This document shows, piece after piece, positions 26,600 to 35,153 of a stretch of DNA of 64,000 bases. Both the position numbers and the translations under genes were made by a program. The notes under the pieces are model-generated. The model did not search any database and was not told the origin of the DNA. It saw nothing but the letters and a program-made list of their open reading frames with translations. The DNA comes from a bacterium (GTDB lineage Bacteria > Joyebacterota > Joyebacteria > Joyebacterales > Joyebacteraceae), in contig JALGZK010000005.1 in NCBI GenBank assembly GCA_025774935.1, positions 186,001 through 250,000 of the forward strand, read 5' to 3'. Position 1 is the stretch's first letter. Every line of letters begins with the position of its first letter.

Positions 26600-27727
26600 C
26601 TAGTGCTCGATCATCTCGACGTTGGCACGGGGCAGGAGCGCCTCCGAGCCGTCTTCGAACCTGACTTCGAGCACCCTGACCATCGACTCCGACTCCATCT
26701 TCTGGAGCTCGTTCGGAAGCTGCGTGACCTCGCCGAGCCTTCCGAAGTAGGGCTCGCGGATGACGCGGATCGAGCTGCCGATCTCGAGGCCCGTCGCCTC
26801 GCCCACCGCCTCTTCCTGGAGCTTGTCCCGCTCCTCGACGATCGGTATGACGATCTCGGGCCGGATGACGCCCGCCCGGATCTGCGTCGCCCCGTTGACG
26901 GACGCCTTCCTTCCTTCGCGCTTCTTGAGGAGGTCGAACGTCCCGTGGGCCATGGCGATCTCGCCGAAGCCCTCGGTGAGAACGAGCGTGGTCGTCACGT
27001 CCTCGTGTCCGGTGATCGCCACCCCGAGGTCCTTCCCCAGGAGGCGCTTGAGATCCGGATCGTCGAATCCCCCGACGACGACGCCCGCCGCCCCGACCTG
27101 CATCGCCTTCTGGAGCCCGTCCCACGTGACGTGCGAGCCGCCGATGACGATCTGGTCCTTCATCGAGTCGTCGAACCTGGACGCGTCGAGAACCTCTCCC
27201 GCGTTGGCGACCGCGACCTTGATCTCCCCGGTCCTCTCGCCGCCGACGCCGAAGATGCCCTGGATGAACGTCCCGACCGTCTCGATCGCGACCCCCTCCT
27301 CCTCCATCACCTCGACGACCTGGCCGTCGACGTAGGCGTCGATCTGGATCGGGGTCGGGGGCTCCCGCAGGATGACCTGTCCAGTGACCGTCGAGATGTT
27401 CTCGAGGGAACCGTCGCACGGCGACGGGACGTTCGACTTGAACAGGCCGAAGAACCCCTTCGTCGTCGCGATGGGCTCGCCCTTCTCGATTGCGTCACCT
27501 TCCTTCTTGACCATGACGGTCGGGAGGTCCTCCGGTGGAAGCCCCAGCTTGCTCGCGACGTTCACGAGCTGGACGTTCCCGGGGAGATGGGTCCTCGCCA
27601 CGACCGTGTCCGAGGTCACCACGTCACCCTTCGCGACGAGGACCTCGCCCTTGATGGGGAGCCGGCGCTCCTTCCTGAGCACCGTGAGCTCCGCGACCCT
27701 CAGGCCTGGTGTGTATGCGTGTGCCAT
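26600..27727 (-). CDS. Lipoyl-like/KOW-domain protein paired with MutL
   Basis: 375 residues. The N-terminal third has biotinyl/lipoyl-type hammerhead strands (IKGEVLVAKGDVVTSDTVVA; KKEGDAIEKGEPIATTKGFF; VPSPCDGSLENI), without the carrier lysine motif. A middle domain has glycine-rich turns (IVIGGSHVTWDGLQKAMQVG; AAGVVVGGFDD). The C-terminus (IREPYFGRLGEVTQLPNELQ to EALLPRANVEMI) looks like a KOW/SH3-type barrel. Start ATG at 27727; a longer open frame extends over the mutL end. It directly follows mutL (52 bp), suggesting a joint role. No characterised function known to me. Confidence 0.72.
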   Translation of the reverse strand: MAHAYTPGLRVAELTVLRKERRLPIKGEVLVAKGDVVTSDTVVARTHLPGNVQLVNVASKLGLPPEDLPTVMVKKEGDAIEKGEPIATTKGFFGLFKSNVPSPCDGSLENISTVTGQVILREPPTPIQIDAYVDGQVVEVMEEEGVAIETVGTFIQGIFGVGGERTGEIKVAVANAGEVLDASRFDDSMKDQIVIGGSHVTWDGLQKAMQVGAAGVVVGGFDDPDLKRLLGKDLGVAITGHEDVTTTLVLTEGFGEIAMAHGTFDLLKKREGRKASVNGATQIRAGVIRPEIVIPIVEERDKLQEEAVGEATGLEIGSSIRVIREPYFGRLGEVTQLPNELQKMESESMVRVLEVRFEDGSEALLPRANVEMIEH

Positions 27728-27779
27728 CGTTCTGCTCCTGAAATCGGTTCGTTTCAAGCGGGCGGCTCGCGCGGCCCGG

Positions 27780-29582
27780 CTACGCCACGGGGTAGGCGTC
27801 GAACGCCTTCGCCCACTTGTCGAGCTTCGCGACCCTCTGCTGCTCGTCGGTCGGGAGCACGAAAGGCCTCCCCCTCGTGTCGACGACGACGCCGACGACA
27901 CCTCCGCCGAGCGTGGCCTCGAGGACCTTCCCCTGCCCCGCGCCCGCGTCGAAGCCGCGCGCAGGTGTGATCTTGATGCCGACGGTCTCCCCTACTCCGA
28001 GCGGGTAGACCTTCATCTCGCCGAAGGGGATGTCCTCGTCGATTGCCGTGCCGTCCGGGAAGGTCGCCTCGAGCTTGATGCAAGGCTTCCCTTCCTGCGC
28101 CGTCCCGACGGGCGCCACGAGCGTGCCGAGGTGGATCAGGCAGTCCTTCTCGAAGACCTCGGTCGCCGCCTTTTCGTGCACCTCCGCGAGTACGCCCAGC
28201 TGCGGCATCATGAAGATCGAGTCGACCGCGAGCCTCGTGATGCCCTCCGGCAGGAAGCCGTCGACGAGCATCATCGCGGCCTGCTGCCTGCGCGGGGCGT
28301 GCGAGAGAACACCGCCCGAACCGACCAGGAGATCGAGGTCCATCATGTTGACGAGGGTCTCTCCCGACGCCGACTGGCTGAACGCGTCGGAGATCGTCCG
28401 CTCCTGCTGGACGCCCTTGAGACCGACCGCGAACGACTTGTGCTGCTCGAACGCCAGGCGAAGCGCCTCGCGCGCGATCGCCTGCTCGAGCTTGAGGTCG
28501 TCGAGCGCCTGAGGCACAGTCGTCGGCCGGATCATCTTGTTCTTGATTCGGTTCCTGACCCCAAGCTCCGGGAGCTCGAACGGGACCCAGCGCATGACGT
28601 TCTCGATGCCCGCCTCTGCCAGCACGTTCGAGACCGAGTAGCTCATGCCGAGGTTCGCCGAGACCGTGCGGTTGAACGTGTCCTGGAAGACCGAGAAGAC
28701 GTCGGTCGTGGCGCCGCCAATGTCGACGCCCACGACCTCGATGTCCTGCCGCTTGGCGATCGTCTCGATGATCGACCCGACGGCGCCCGGTGTGGGCATG
28801 ATCGGGGCGTCGGTCCATCCCATCAGCTTGTTGTACCCCGGCGCCTGGGCCATCACGTGTTCCATGAAGAGGTCATGGATCTTGTCCCTGGCGGGCCCCA
28901 GGTTCTCCCTCTCGAGAACCGGGCGGAGGTTGTCGACCATCTCGAGGGCCGTCTTGTCTCCAAGGAGGTTCTCGACCTCGCCGCGCGCGTCGGTGTTGCC
29001 GGCGTAGATGATCGGGAGGTTGTAGCCGATCCCCAGGCGCGGCTTCGGGTCGGCCGCTGAGATGACCTGTCCGAGCTCGACCACGTGTGTGATCGTGCCG
29101 CCGTCGATCCCGCCCGAGAGGAGGATCATGTCGGGCCTCAGGTGACGGATCCGCTCGATCTTCTCGTGCGCGAGCCTGCCGTCGTTCGACGCCAGCGCGT
29201 CCATCACGATCGCCCCGGCGCCAAGCGCCGCGCGCTCAGCGCTCTCGGCGGTCATGCTCATGACGACTCCGGCCACCATCATCTGGAGTCCGCCGCCCGC
29301 GCTCGAGGTCGAGAGGTAGAGATCGACCCCGCGCTCGCCGTCGTTCGGGTGGATGATCTTCTCGCCGTCGAGGACCTCGTGACCCGAGAGCTCCTCCACC
29401 TCCCTGATCGCGTTCAGCACACCCCGCGTCACGTCCTCGAACGGCGCCTCGACCGTCGTCGGGGCTTCGCCCCTCACGATCAGCCGGTACTCTCCATCGA
29501 CAAGCTTGATCAGGATCGCCTTCGTCGTCGTGCTACCGCAGTCGGTCGCGACGATGGCCCTGACCTTCGCGTTCTCACTCAT
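27780..29582 (-). CDS. MutL/GlmL-family ASKHA ATPase (mutase accessory type)
   Basis: 600 residues. The N-terminus holds the ASKHA phosphate-1 loop (VATDCGSTTTKAILIKL), followed by STSSAGGGLQMMVAG and a second phosphate loop (VVGVDIGGATTDVFSVFQDT). This is the family of the glutamate mutase accessory protein (GlmL/MutL), thought to reactivate B12 enzymes as an ATP-dependent chaperone. No B12-dependent mutase is encoded in the window. Start ATG overlaps the upstream small gene's stop by 4 bp (ATGA), so the two are coupled. Family certain; client enzyme unknown. Confidence 0.88.
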   Translation of the reverse strand: MSENAKVRAIVATDCGSTTTKAILIKLVDGEYRLIVRGEAPTTVEAPFEDVTRGVLNAIREVEELSGHEVLDGEKIIHPNDGERGVDLYLSTSSAGGGLQMMVAGVVMSMTAESAERAALGAGAIVMDALASNDGRLAHEKIERIRHLRPDMILLSGGIDGGTITHVVELGQVISAADPKPRLGIGYNLPIIYAGNTDARGEVENLLGDKTALEMVDNLRPVLERENLGPARDKIHDLFMEHVMAQAPGYNKLMGWTDAPIMPTPGAVGSIIETIAKRQDIEVVGVDIGGATTDVFSVFQDTFNRTVSANLGMSYSVSNVLAEAGIENVMRWVPFELPELGVRNRIKNKMIRPTTVPQALDDLKLEQAIAREALRLAFEQHKSFAVGLKGVQQERTISDAFSQSASGETLVNMMDLDLLVGSGGVLSHAPRRQQAAMMLVDGFLPEGITRLAVDSIFMMPQLGVLAEVHEKAATEVFEKDCLIHLGTLVAPVGTAQEGKPCIKLEATFPDGTAIDEDIPFGEMKVYPLGVGETVGIKITPARGFDAGAGQGKVLEATLGGGVVGVVVDTRGRPFVLPTDEQQRVAKLDKWAKAFDAYPVA

Positions 29583-29953
29583 CCGGAACCTTCCTTCAGT
29601 CTCTTCGCGGCGAGCTTCTCTTCCTTCCGCTTCCTCTTCCCCTCACGCTCCGCCTTCCGTCTCTCTGCTTCCAGCTCCTCTATCTTACACAGGAGGTACT
29701 CGATGTTCTCCCGGTCCTCGAGGACCTCGACGATCTCGTCGTAGCTCTTGAAGCTGAAGATCGACTGGACGATCGGCTGGAAGAAGATGAGGGCCTGGTT
29801 GCCGAGAAACGACAGCGGCTTCGACGACTCGAGGAACATAATCGCGGGTGCCGTCATCCGCCAGTCGACAACCTTCGCCGCGAAGCGGTCCATCGCCTCA
29901 CGGTGCTCCTCGCGCTTCTCCTCCGCCCTCTCGTGGTCCTTCATCGCCCACAT
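29579..29953 (-). CDS. Small amphipathic/coiled-coil protein coupled to mutL
   Basis: 124 residues: charged N-terminal helix (KDHERAEEKREEHREAMDRF), a hydrophobic central stretch (TAPAIMFLESSKPLSFLGNQ then ALIFFQPIVQSIFSF), and a highly charged C-terminal coiled coil (IEELEAERRKAEREGKRKRK). It overlaps the gene before it by 55 bp and mutL after it by 4 bp. The central motif looks conserved and membrane-seeking. Probably a membrane-associated partner of one of its neighbours; no named family recognised. Confidence 0.72.
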   Translation of the reverse strand: MWAMKDHERAEEKREEHREAMDRFAAKVVDWRMTAPAIMFLESSKPLSFLGNQALIFFQPIVQSIFSFKSYDEIVEVLEDRENIEYLLCKIEELEAERRKAEREGKRKRKEEKLAAKRLKEGSG

Positions 29954-30401
29954 CGTCTTCCCTCTCGCCCGCCTGCCCCATCATCATCTCGACGAACGCC
30001 ACCACCTCGTCGCGGTTCCCGTGGAACTGAAGGGAGAACCCGCGGAACTTCTCCAGCCGCGACCTCACGACGAAGGGAGACAGGAGGAGTCCGCCGGGAT
30101 CGACGTAGTAGCTCCGGAACTCCGTCCAGGCCTTCTCCTTCTTCGACACGAGCCCCTTCGCAGCGACCTTCTCCCGCGTGAGCGTGAAGGTCGCCGGCAG
30201 GAAGAAGCTCGCCACCTGTCCCCACACGAGGAGCACCGCGACGACGGTGAAGAGCCCCGTGTGGAAGATGCTCTGGAGCGTCCACGCGACGAGGGCGATG
30301 AACACCACCGCGAGGGCGGCCCGGCCGGGGCTCAGGAGCATCGGCCACGCCCGCCAGGTCAGGCTCTCCGCCCGATCGACTCGCTCTGCGTTCGTCGTCA
30401 C
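29898..30401 (-). CDS. Small membrane protein with two helices and a PH-like soluble part
   Basis: 167 residues. Two adjacent hydrophobic helices (AALAVVFIALVAWTLQSIFH; LFTVVAVLLVWGQVASFFL) lead into FTLTREKVAAKGLVSKKEKA and RSYYVDPGGLLLSPF, which resembles bacterial PH-type or YcxB-like domains on membrane stalks. GTG start at 30401 overlaps the gcvPB stop (GTGA) with GGAGGA just upstream, so it is translationally coupled to gcvPB. Start is moderately certain; function unknown. Confidence 0.68.
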   Translation of the reverse strand: MTTNAERVDRAESLTWRAWPMLLSPGRAALAVVFIALVAWTLQSIFHTGLFTVVAVLLVWGQVASFFLPATFTLTREKVAAKGLVSKKEKAWTEFRSYYVDPGGLLLSPFVVRSRLEKFRGFSLQFHGNRDEVVAFVEMMMGQAGEREDDVGDEGPREGGGEARGAP

Positions 30402-31936
30402 TCCTCCCGGTCGCCGTCCCAGGAGCAGACGTCGAGCTCCCGGGCCGCGCACGCCTCGTCCATGCGCCCCACCGGTGTCGAGGTCGGCGCCCCGGTAACG
30501 AGCTCGGGCGTCTCCTCGCTCTCGCGCGCGATCGCGATCATCGCCTCGGCGAAACGATCGAGCGATTCCCTGCTCTCGGTCTCGGTCGGCTCGATCATGA
30601 GGGCCTCCTTGACGATGAGCGGGAAGTAGATCGTCGGCGCGTGGACCCCGTAGTCGAGGAGCCTCTTCGCGATGTCGAGCGCGCGGACCCCGTGCTCCTC
30701 CTTCTGTCTCGTCGCGGACAGCACGAACTCGTGCTGGCAGTACCCCTTGTACGGCAGCTCGTAGTGAGGCTCGAGGAGCGCCTGGAGGTAGTTCGCGTTC
30801 AGGACCGCGTTCTCGGCGACCCTCCTGAGTCCTTCCGGGCCGAGCGTCAGGATGTACGCGTAGGCCTTCGCCATCACCAGGAAGTTGCCGTAGACCGCGT
30901 GGACCTTGCCGATCGACTTCGGCCGGTCGTAGTCCATGAAGTACTCGTAGCCCTCGGCCTTCGCTTCGTCTCGCGACGCGAGAGGGTACGGCAGGTACTT
31001 CGTGAGGTGGGCCTTCACGCCGACCGGCCCCGACCCGGGCCCGCCGCCGCCGTGAGGCGCCGAGAACGTCTTGTGCAAATTGAAGTGCATGATGTCGAAG
31101 CCGGCATCGCCCGACCGCGCGATCCCGAGGGATGCGTTCAGGTTGGCGCCGTCCAGGTAGGCCAGCGCGCCCGCTTCGTGGACGACGTCGATGATCTCCT
31201 GAATGCGTGTCTCGAAGACGCCGAGCGTGTTCGGGTTCGTGATCATGACGGCCGCGGTGTCGCCGTCGACCTCGCGCCGGAGCTCGTCGACGTCGATGCG
31301 GCCGTCGGGCCCCGATGCGACCTCCATCGTGCAGTACCCGGCGAGCGCGACGCTCGCGGGGTTCGTGCCGTGTGCCGAGTCCGGGACGATGACGGTCTTT
31401 CTCTGGTCCCCACGGTCGGCGTGGTACGCGCGCACCATGAGCATGCCCACGAGCTCGCCGGACGCGCCCGCCGGCGGCTGGAGGCTCACGGCGTCCATTC
31501 CTGAGATCTCGGCGAGAAACCGCCCCAGGTGGTACATCATCGCGATGGCGCCCTGCGCGTACTCGCCCTCGACCTCGGGGTGGACGCCCGCGAGGCCCTC
31601 GAGCGCCGCGACGTCCTCGTTCACCCGCGGGTTGTACTTCATCGTGCACGACCCGAGGGGGTAGATTGCCCTGTCGACGTGGTGGTTCTTCTCGGCGAGC
31701 CGCGCGAAGTGGCGCACCACCTCGGGCTCGGTCAGCTCCGGAAGAGCCGGCGGCTCGGCGCGTAGCTGGTCGGCGCCCCACGCGGCCGCCGGATCGACCT
31801 CGGGAACGTCGAGTGGCGGAAGACGGTAGCCCCGCCTCCCCGGCCGGGAGAGCTCGAAGACCGTGGGCTCGCGGACGGAGGCCTGAGGGCTCGCTCCCCG
31901 GCCCGCTCGCTTCTCCCTGTCGGTCGCGGTGTTCAG
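30398..31936 (-). CDS. gcvPB: Glycine decarboxylase subunit 2 (P-protein, C-terminal half)
   Basis: About 512 residues. The PLP-dependent half of the P-protein: VFELSRPGRRGYRLPPLDVP, YPLGSCTMKYNPRVNED, LQPPAGASGELVGMLMVRAY, and the lysine region MHFNLHKTFSAPHGGGGPG. Works with GcvPA, GcvH and GcvT to cleave glycine. No ATG, GTG or TTG lies between the gcvPA stop and the conserved sequence. The listed start is a CTG at 31936 overlapping the gcvPA stop; alternatively the protein is made by a -1 shift on a G7 run from gcvPA. Function certain; start very uncertain. Confidence 0.9.
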   Translation of the reverse strand: MNTATDREKRAGRGASPQASVREPTVFELSRPGRRGYRLPPLDVPEVDPAAAWGADQLRAEPPALPELTEPEVVRHFARLAEKNHHVDRAIYPLGSCTMKYNPRVNEDVAALEGLAGVHPEVEGEYAQGAIAMMYHLGRFLAEISGMDAVSLQPPAGASGELVGMLMVRAYHADRGDQRKTVIVPDSAHGTNPASVALAGYCTMEVASGPDGRIDVDELRREVDGDTAAVMITNPNTLGVFETRIQEIIDVVHEAGALAYLDGANLNASLGIARSGDAGFDIMHFNLHKTFSAPHGGGGPGSGPVGVKAHLTKYLPYPLASRDEAKAEGYEYFMDYDRPKSIGKVHAVYGNFLVMAKAYAYILTLGPEGLRRVAENAVLNANYLQALLEPHYELPYKGYCQHEFVLSATRQKEEHGVRALDIAKRLLDYGVHAPTIYFPLIVKEALMIEPTETESRESLDRFAEAMIAIARESEETPELVTGAPTSTPVGRMDEACAARELDVCSWDGDREE

Positions 31937-33288
31937 GATTGCCCCCCCGTCGAGAGTATCGCCTCGAGACCCGAGGCGAGCGAATCGATGTCGTCCCTCG
32001 TGTGCCGCTCGGAGACCGTCACGAGCAGGCAATTGTCCATGCCGTCGTAGTAGCAGCTGCACTTGAGGCCCGGCCAGATCCCGATCTTCGAGAGCTCGCA
32101 CTTCACCCACGACGCGTCCGCCGGAAGCTCGACCACGAACTCTCGGAAGAACGGCCGCGCAAACCTGAGCGAGACCCCGGGGACGCCAGCGAGGGCGTCG
32201 GCGGCATAGCGGGCCTTCGACCCGAGCTGCATGGCCAGCTCGCGGAGGCCGTCCTTCCCAAGGAGGGAGAGGTAGACCGTGGCCCCGAGCGCCACGAGTC
32301 CTTCGTTCGTGCAGATGTTCGAGGTCGCCTTCTCGCGGCGGATGTGCTGCTCGCGCGTCTGGAGCGTCATCACGTACCCGCGGCGCCCGTCGCAGTCGTC
32401 GGCTCCCCCGATGATGCGCCCGGGGAGTCTGCGAAGGTGCCTCTCGGTGGTCGCCATGAAGCCGAGAAGCGGCCCCCCGAACGCCACGGGCGACCCCAGG
32501 CACTGCCCTTCCCCAACCGCGATCTCCGCCCCGTACTCGGCGGGGGACTTGAGGACGGCCAGGGACACCGGGTCGACCGAGGCGATCAGGAGCGCCTCCG
32601 ACTCGCCGACCAGCCGTCCGATCTCGTCCACGGGCTCGAGGAGCCCGAAGAAGTTCGGGTGCTGGACCACGACCGCGGCAGCGCCCGGGAGCCCCTCCCT
32701 GAGCGCCTCGAGATCGGTTGCGCCCCCGTCGGTCGGGAGCTCCACGATCTCGATCTCGCTCGACCCGAGGTAGGTCTTCGTGACTGCGCGGAGGGCCGGG
32801 TTCGTCGTCGCCGAGACGAGGATCTTCTTCTTCCTCTTGATGCCGGCCGCCATGAGACACGCCTCCGCCGCAGCGGATGCGCCGTCGTACATCGACGCGT
32901 TCGCTGCCGGGAGACCGGTGAGTCTCGCGACGAGCGACTGGAACTCGTAGATCGACTGGAGCGTGCCTTGGCTGGCCTCGGCCTGGTACGGGGTGTACGC
33001 CGTGAAGAACTGCGGCATGCCCGTCACGTGCCCGACCGCCGCGGGCGTGACGCAGTCGTAGACGCCGCCCCCGAGGAAGGAGACCACGCCCTCCCCCGTC
33101 CGGTTCATGGCCGCCAGCTTCCGCATGTGGCGGACGAGCTCGAGCTCGGCGAGCGGGCCAGGTATGTCGATGCGCTCGTCGGCGCGCAGGTCGGCCGGTA
33201 CGTCGGCGAAGAGCTCGTCGATCGACGAAGCTCCGATCGCGGCGAGCATCTCCTCGCGGTCACGCTCTGTGTTCGGAACGTAGGGCAA
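31933..33288 (-). CDS. gcvPA: Glycine decarboxylase subunit 1 (P-protein, N-terminal half)
   Basis: 451 residues: FLGGGVYDCVTPAAVGHVTG, FFTAYTPYQAEASQGTLQSI, YDGASAAAEACLMA, and TREQHIRREKATSNICTNEG, all standard for GcvPA. It pairs with GcvPB to decarboxylate glycine using PLP. TTG start at 33288 with GGAAGG upstream, 12 bp after gcvH. Its last codons include ACG GGG GGG, followed two codons later by the TGA, which is important for the gcvPB start question. Confidence 0.93.
   Translation of the reverse strand: MPYVPNTERDREEMLAAIGASSIDELFADVPADLRADERIDIPGPLAELELVRHMRKLAAMNRTGEGVVSFLGGGVYDCVTPAAVGHVTGMPQFFTAYTPYQAEASQGTLQSIYEFQSLVARLTGLPAANASMYDGASAAAEACLMAAGIKRKKKILVSATTNPALRAVTKTYLGSSEIEIVELPTDGGATDLEALREGLPGAAAVVVQHPNFFGLLEPVDEIGRLVGESEALLIASVDPVSLAVLKSPAEYGAEIAVGEGQCLGSPVAFGGPLLGFMATTERHLRRLPGRIIGGADDCDGRRGYVMTLQTREQHIRREKATSNICTNEGLVALGATVYLSLLGKDGLRELAMQLGSKARYAADALAGVPGVSLRFARPFFREFVVELPADASWVKCELSKIGIWPGLKCSCYYDGMDNCLLVTVSERHTRDDIDSLASGLEAILSTGGQS
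31942..31948 (-). other. G7 slippery-type heptamer at the gcvPA/gcvPB junction
   Basis: In the gcvPA frame the run reads ACG GGG GGG CAA TCC TGA, so G-GGG-GGG sits exactly as an X-XXY-YYZ heptamer. gcvPB lies in the -1 frame, is open across this point and lacks a normal start codon. Slippage here would fuse gcvPA to gcvPB. Confidence 0.45.
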
Positions 33289-33300
33289 AGCCCGCCTTCC

Positions 33301-33675
33301 CTATCCCTTCGTGTGAGCCTCGTACTGCTCCGCCGTCATGAGGCCCGAGACGTCGGCGTCCGGGGCGATCTTCATCTTGAGGATCCAGCCCTCGCCCTCG
33401 GCGTTCTTGTTGAGGATCGCGGGATCCGCGTCGAGCGCCGTGTTCACGTCGGTGACTTCGCCGGCGACCGGCGCGTAGAGCTCGCTCACGCTCTTGACCG
33501 ACTCGATCGTGGTCAGGACGTCGCCCGGGGCCAGCACCTGGCCGACGGCAGGCAGCTCGACGAACACGATGTCACCGAGTTCGCCCTGCGCGTAGTCGGT
33601 GAGGCCGAGCGTGGCCTCTTCGCCTTCGATCTTCAGCCACTCGTGCGTCTCGCTGTACTTGAGACCTTCGCTCAT
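33301..33675 (-). CDS. gcvH: Glycine cleavage system H protein
   Basis: 124 residues; lipoyl carrier that shuttles the aminomethyl group. It has THEWLKIEGEEATLGLTDYA, the lipoylation segment VLTTIESVKSVSELYAPVAG with the modified lysine, and a C-terminal EGEGWILKMKI. Normal length. 96 bp after gcvT and 12 bp before gcvPA in the gcv operon. The LplA-like protein at 18.3 kb may attach its lipoate. Confidence 0.96.
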   Translation of the reverse strand: MSEGLKYSETHEWLKIEGEEATLGLTDYAQGELGDIVFVELPAVGQVLAPGDVLTTIESVKSVSELYAPVAGEVTDVNTALDADPAILNKNAEGEGWILKMKIAPDADVSGLMTAEQYEAHTKG

Positions 33676-33771
33676 CCAGAACCTCGCTCTCGTCTGCCGG
33701 AGCAGCTCCTCCGGACCCCGCTGCCGTTCCTCGAGGGGCGAACGACGCCCCGTCTTCCGCCTTCGCTCTCG

Positions 33772-34881
33772 CTACTTCCTGCGGCGCACGCTCCCGTCGC
33801 GGTAGAAGGGAGGCTTCACCCTCCTCGCCGGGACGGTCCGGCCCCGCATCTCGATCTCGAGTTCGTCGCCGGCTACGACGCTCACGTAACCCAGCCCGAT
33901 GCCCTTCTCGAGGCTCGGCGAGTACGTACCGCTCGTCACGGCCCCGACCTCCTCGCCGCCGGCCAGGATGCGCTGGCCGGTCCTCGGGACACCTCGCCCC
34001 TCGAGCTCGAAGCCAGTCAGGCGCTCAGCAGAACCTTCTTCCGCGCGGGCGACGATCGCCTCGCGTCCGATGAAGTCGCCCTTGTCCTTCTTGACGACCC
34101 ACGAGAGACCGGCCTCGACCGGCGTCCGGGTCGCGTCGATGTCCTGTCCGTAGAGGTGGTAGCCCATCTCGAGGCGCAGGGTGTCCCGCGCCCCGAGCCC
34201 GATCGGCTCGACCCCCCACTCGGATCCCGCGCTCAGGAGCGCGTCCCAGACACGAGGCGCCAGTTCGTTCGCGCAGTAGATCTCGAATCCGTCCTCGCCC
34301 GTGTACCCCGTTCGCGACACGAGCGTCTTCGCGCCGAGGATGTCGAGCCGGACCGCCCGGTAGAAGCCGACCGCGGAGAGATCGGCCTCGACGATCCTGC
34401 CGAGGACGTCCTCCGACTTCGGACCCTGAATCGCAACAAGCTGCGTGTGGTCCGAGTGGTCCTCCAGCACGACGTCGCCGGAGATGTTCGACCTGATCCA
34501 GTCCAGGTCTTTCTCGCAGTTCGACGCGTTCACGACCAGCATGTAGCGTTCGGGCAATCTGTAGACGAGCACGTCGTCGACGATCCCGCCGTCCTCGTAG
34601 CACATGATCGTGTACTGGACCCGGCCTTCCTTGAGCGACTCAGCGCGGTTCGTCGTCAGCCGTTCGACCGCCGCGAGCGCGTCGGGCCCCCGGAGGACGA
34701 GCTGGCCCATGTGCGAGACGTCGAAGATCCCGACGGTCTGCCTCACGCGGTCGACCTCGGCGACGATGCCCCTGTAAGACATCGGCATCGCCCAGCCGAA
34801 GAAGTCCACCATCTTCGCTCCGGCCGCGACGTGCCGCTCGTAGAGCGCCGTCCTTCTCTCCGCGGTGGCCGTCGGGATCAC
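33772..34881 (-). CDS. gcvT: Aminomethyltransferase (glycine cleavage T protein)
   Basis: 369 residues: YERHVAAGAKMVDFFGWAMP, VRQTVGIFDVSHMGQLVLRG, YTGEDGFEIYCANELAPRVW, and LRLEMGYHLYGQDIDATRTP, all GcvT hallmarks. Transfers the methylene group to tetrahydrofolate. The GTG at 34881 is chosen because AGGAGAGGAAG precedes it; the frame runs further upstream to 34989, but that part overlaps the predicted leader and has no family sequence. First gene of the gcv operon, driven by the promoter at 34992-35020. Confidence 0.95.
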   Translation of the reverse strand: MIPTATAERRTALYERHVAAGAKMVDFFGWAMPMSYRGIVAEVDRVRQTVGIFDVSHMGQLVLRGPDALAAVERLTTNRAESLKEGRVQYTIMCYEDGGIVDDVLVYRLPERYMLVVNASNCEKDLDWIRSNISGDVVLEDHSDHTQLVAIQGPKSEDVLGRIVEADLSAVGFYRAVRLDILGAKTLVSRTGYTGEDGFEIYCANELAPRVWDALLSAGSEWGVEPIGLGARDTLRLEMGYHLYGQDIDATRTPVEAGLSWVVKKDKGDFIGREAIVARAEEGSAERLTGFELEGRGVPRTGQRILAGGEEVGAVTSGTYSPSLEKGIGLGYVSVVAGDELEIEMRGRTVPARRVKPPFYRDGSVRRRK

Positions 34882-34954
34882 CTTCCTCTCCTGCTGTTGC
34901 TCGGGCACCCGTCCGCGGGCAGACCCTGACGACCGCCCCGGGACGTGCTCCTGC

Positions 34955-34981
34955 GGATGCGCCCCCGTGAGGCGTCCGAAG
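34955..34981 (-). promoter_or_regulatory. gcvT leader hairpin, shared with the methyltransferase gene
   Basis: In the minus-strand RNA, CTTCGGACGCC and GGCGCATCC form a hairpin with a 2-nt CA bulge, starting 10 nt after the -10 box. Nearly the same element occurs at 36038-36062 at the same distance from its promoter. It does not match the glycine riboswitch. Confidence 0.5.
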
Positions 34982-34991
34982 ATATCCACCG

Positions 34992-35020
34992 ATACTAGGC
35001 CCCGGAAAACCCCTGGTCAA
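34992..35020 (-). promoter_or_regulatory. Sigma-70-type promoter of the gcv operon
   Basis: Minus strand: TTGACC (35015-35020), 17-bp spacer, TAGTAT (34992-34997). Predicted start near 34985, leader about 105 nt. Confidence 0.75.
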
Positions 35021-35069
35021 GGCGATTCTCGGGCCGCACAGGCAGCTCTGCCCCCTCTCACACGGGATC

Positions 35070-35101
35070 GGGGCCCTGCGGCTTTCCAGCCGCAGGACCC
35101 C
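35070..35101 (-). terminator. Terminator-like hairpin of the methyltransferase gene
   Basis: 14-bp stem (GGGG-CCTGCGGCT type) with a 4-nt loop. The one mismatch in plus orientation becomes a G-U pair in the minus-strand RNA, indicating that strand. 53 bp after the methyltransferase stop; no U-tract. Confidence 0.6.
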
Positions 35102-35153
35102 GTGAACTGAATCGCGACCGGCTTCACACCGCCCGCCTCTTCGGGGGCACCGT

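Noticed and set aside
31666-34929. A 1087-codon open frame on the plus strand across the glycine cleavage genes
   Set aside because: It is antisense to four well-recognised genes, has Arg/Glu/Leu-rich shadow composition typical of high-GC DNA, and matches no family.
34882-34991. Glycine riboswitch upstream of gcvT
   Set aside because: The predicted leader is only about 105 nt and lacks the conserved glycine aptamer sequences.
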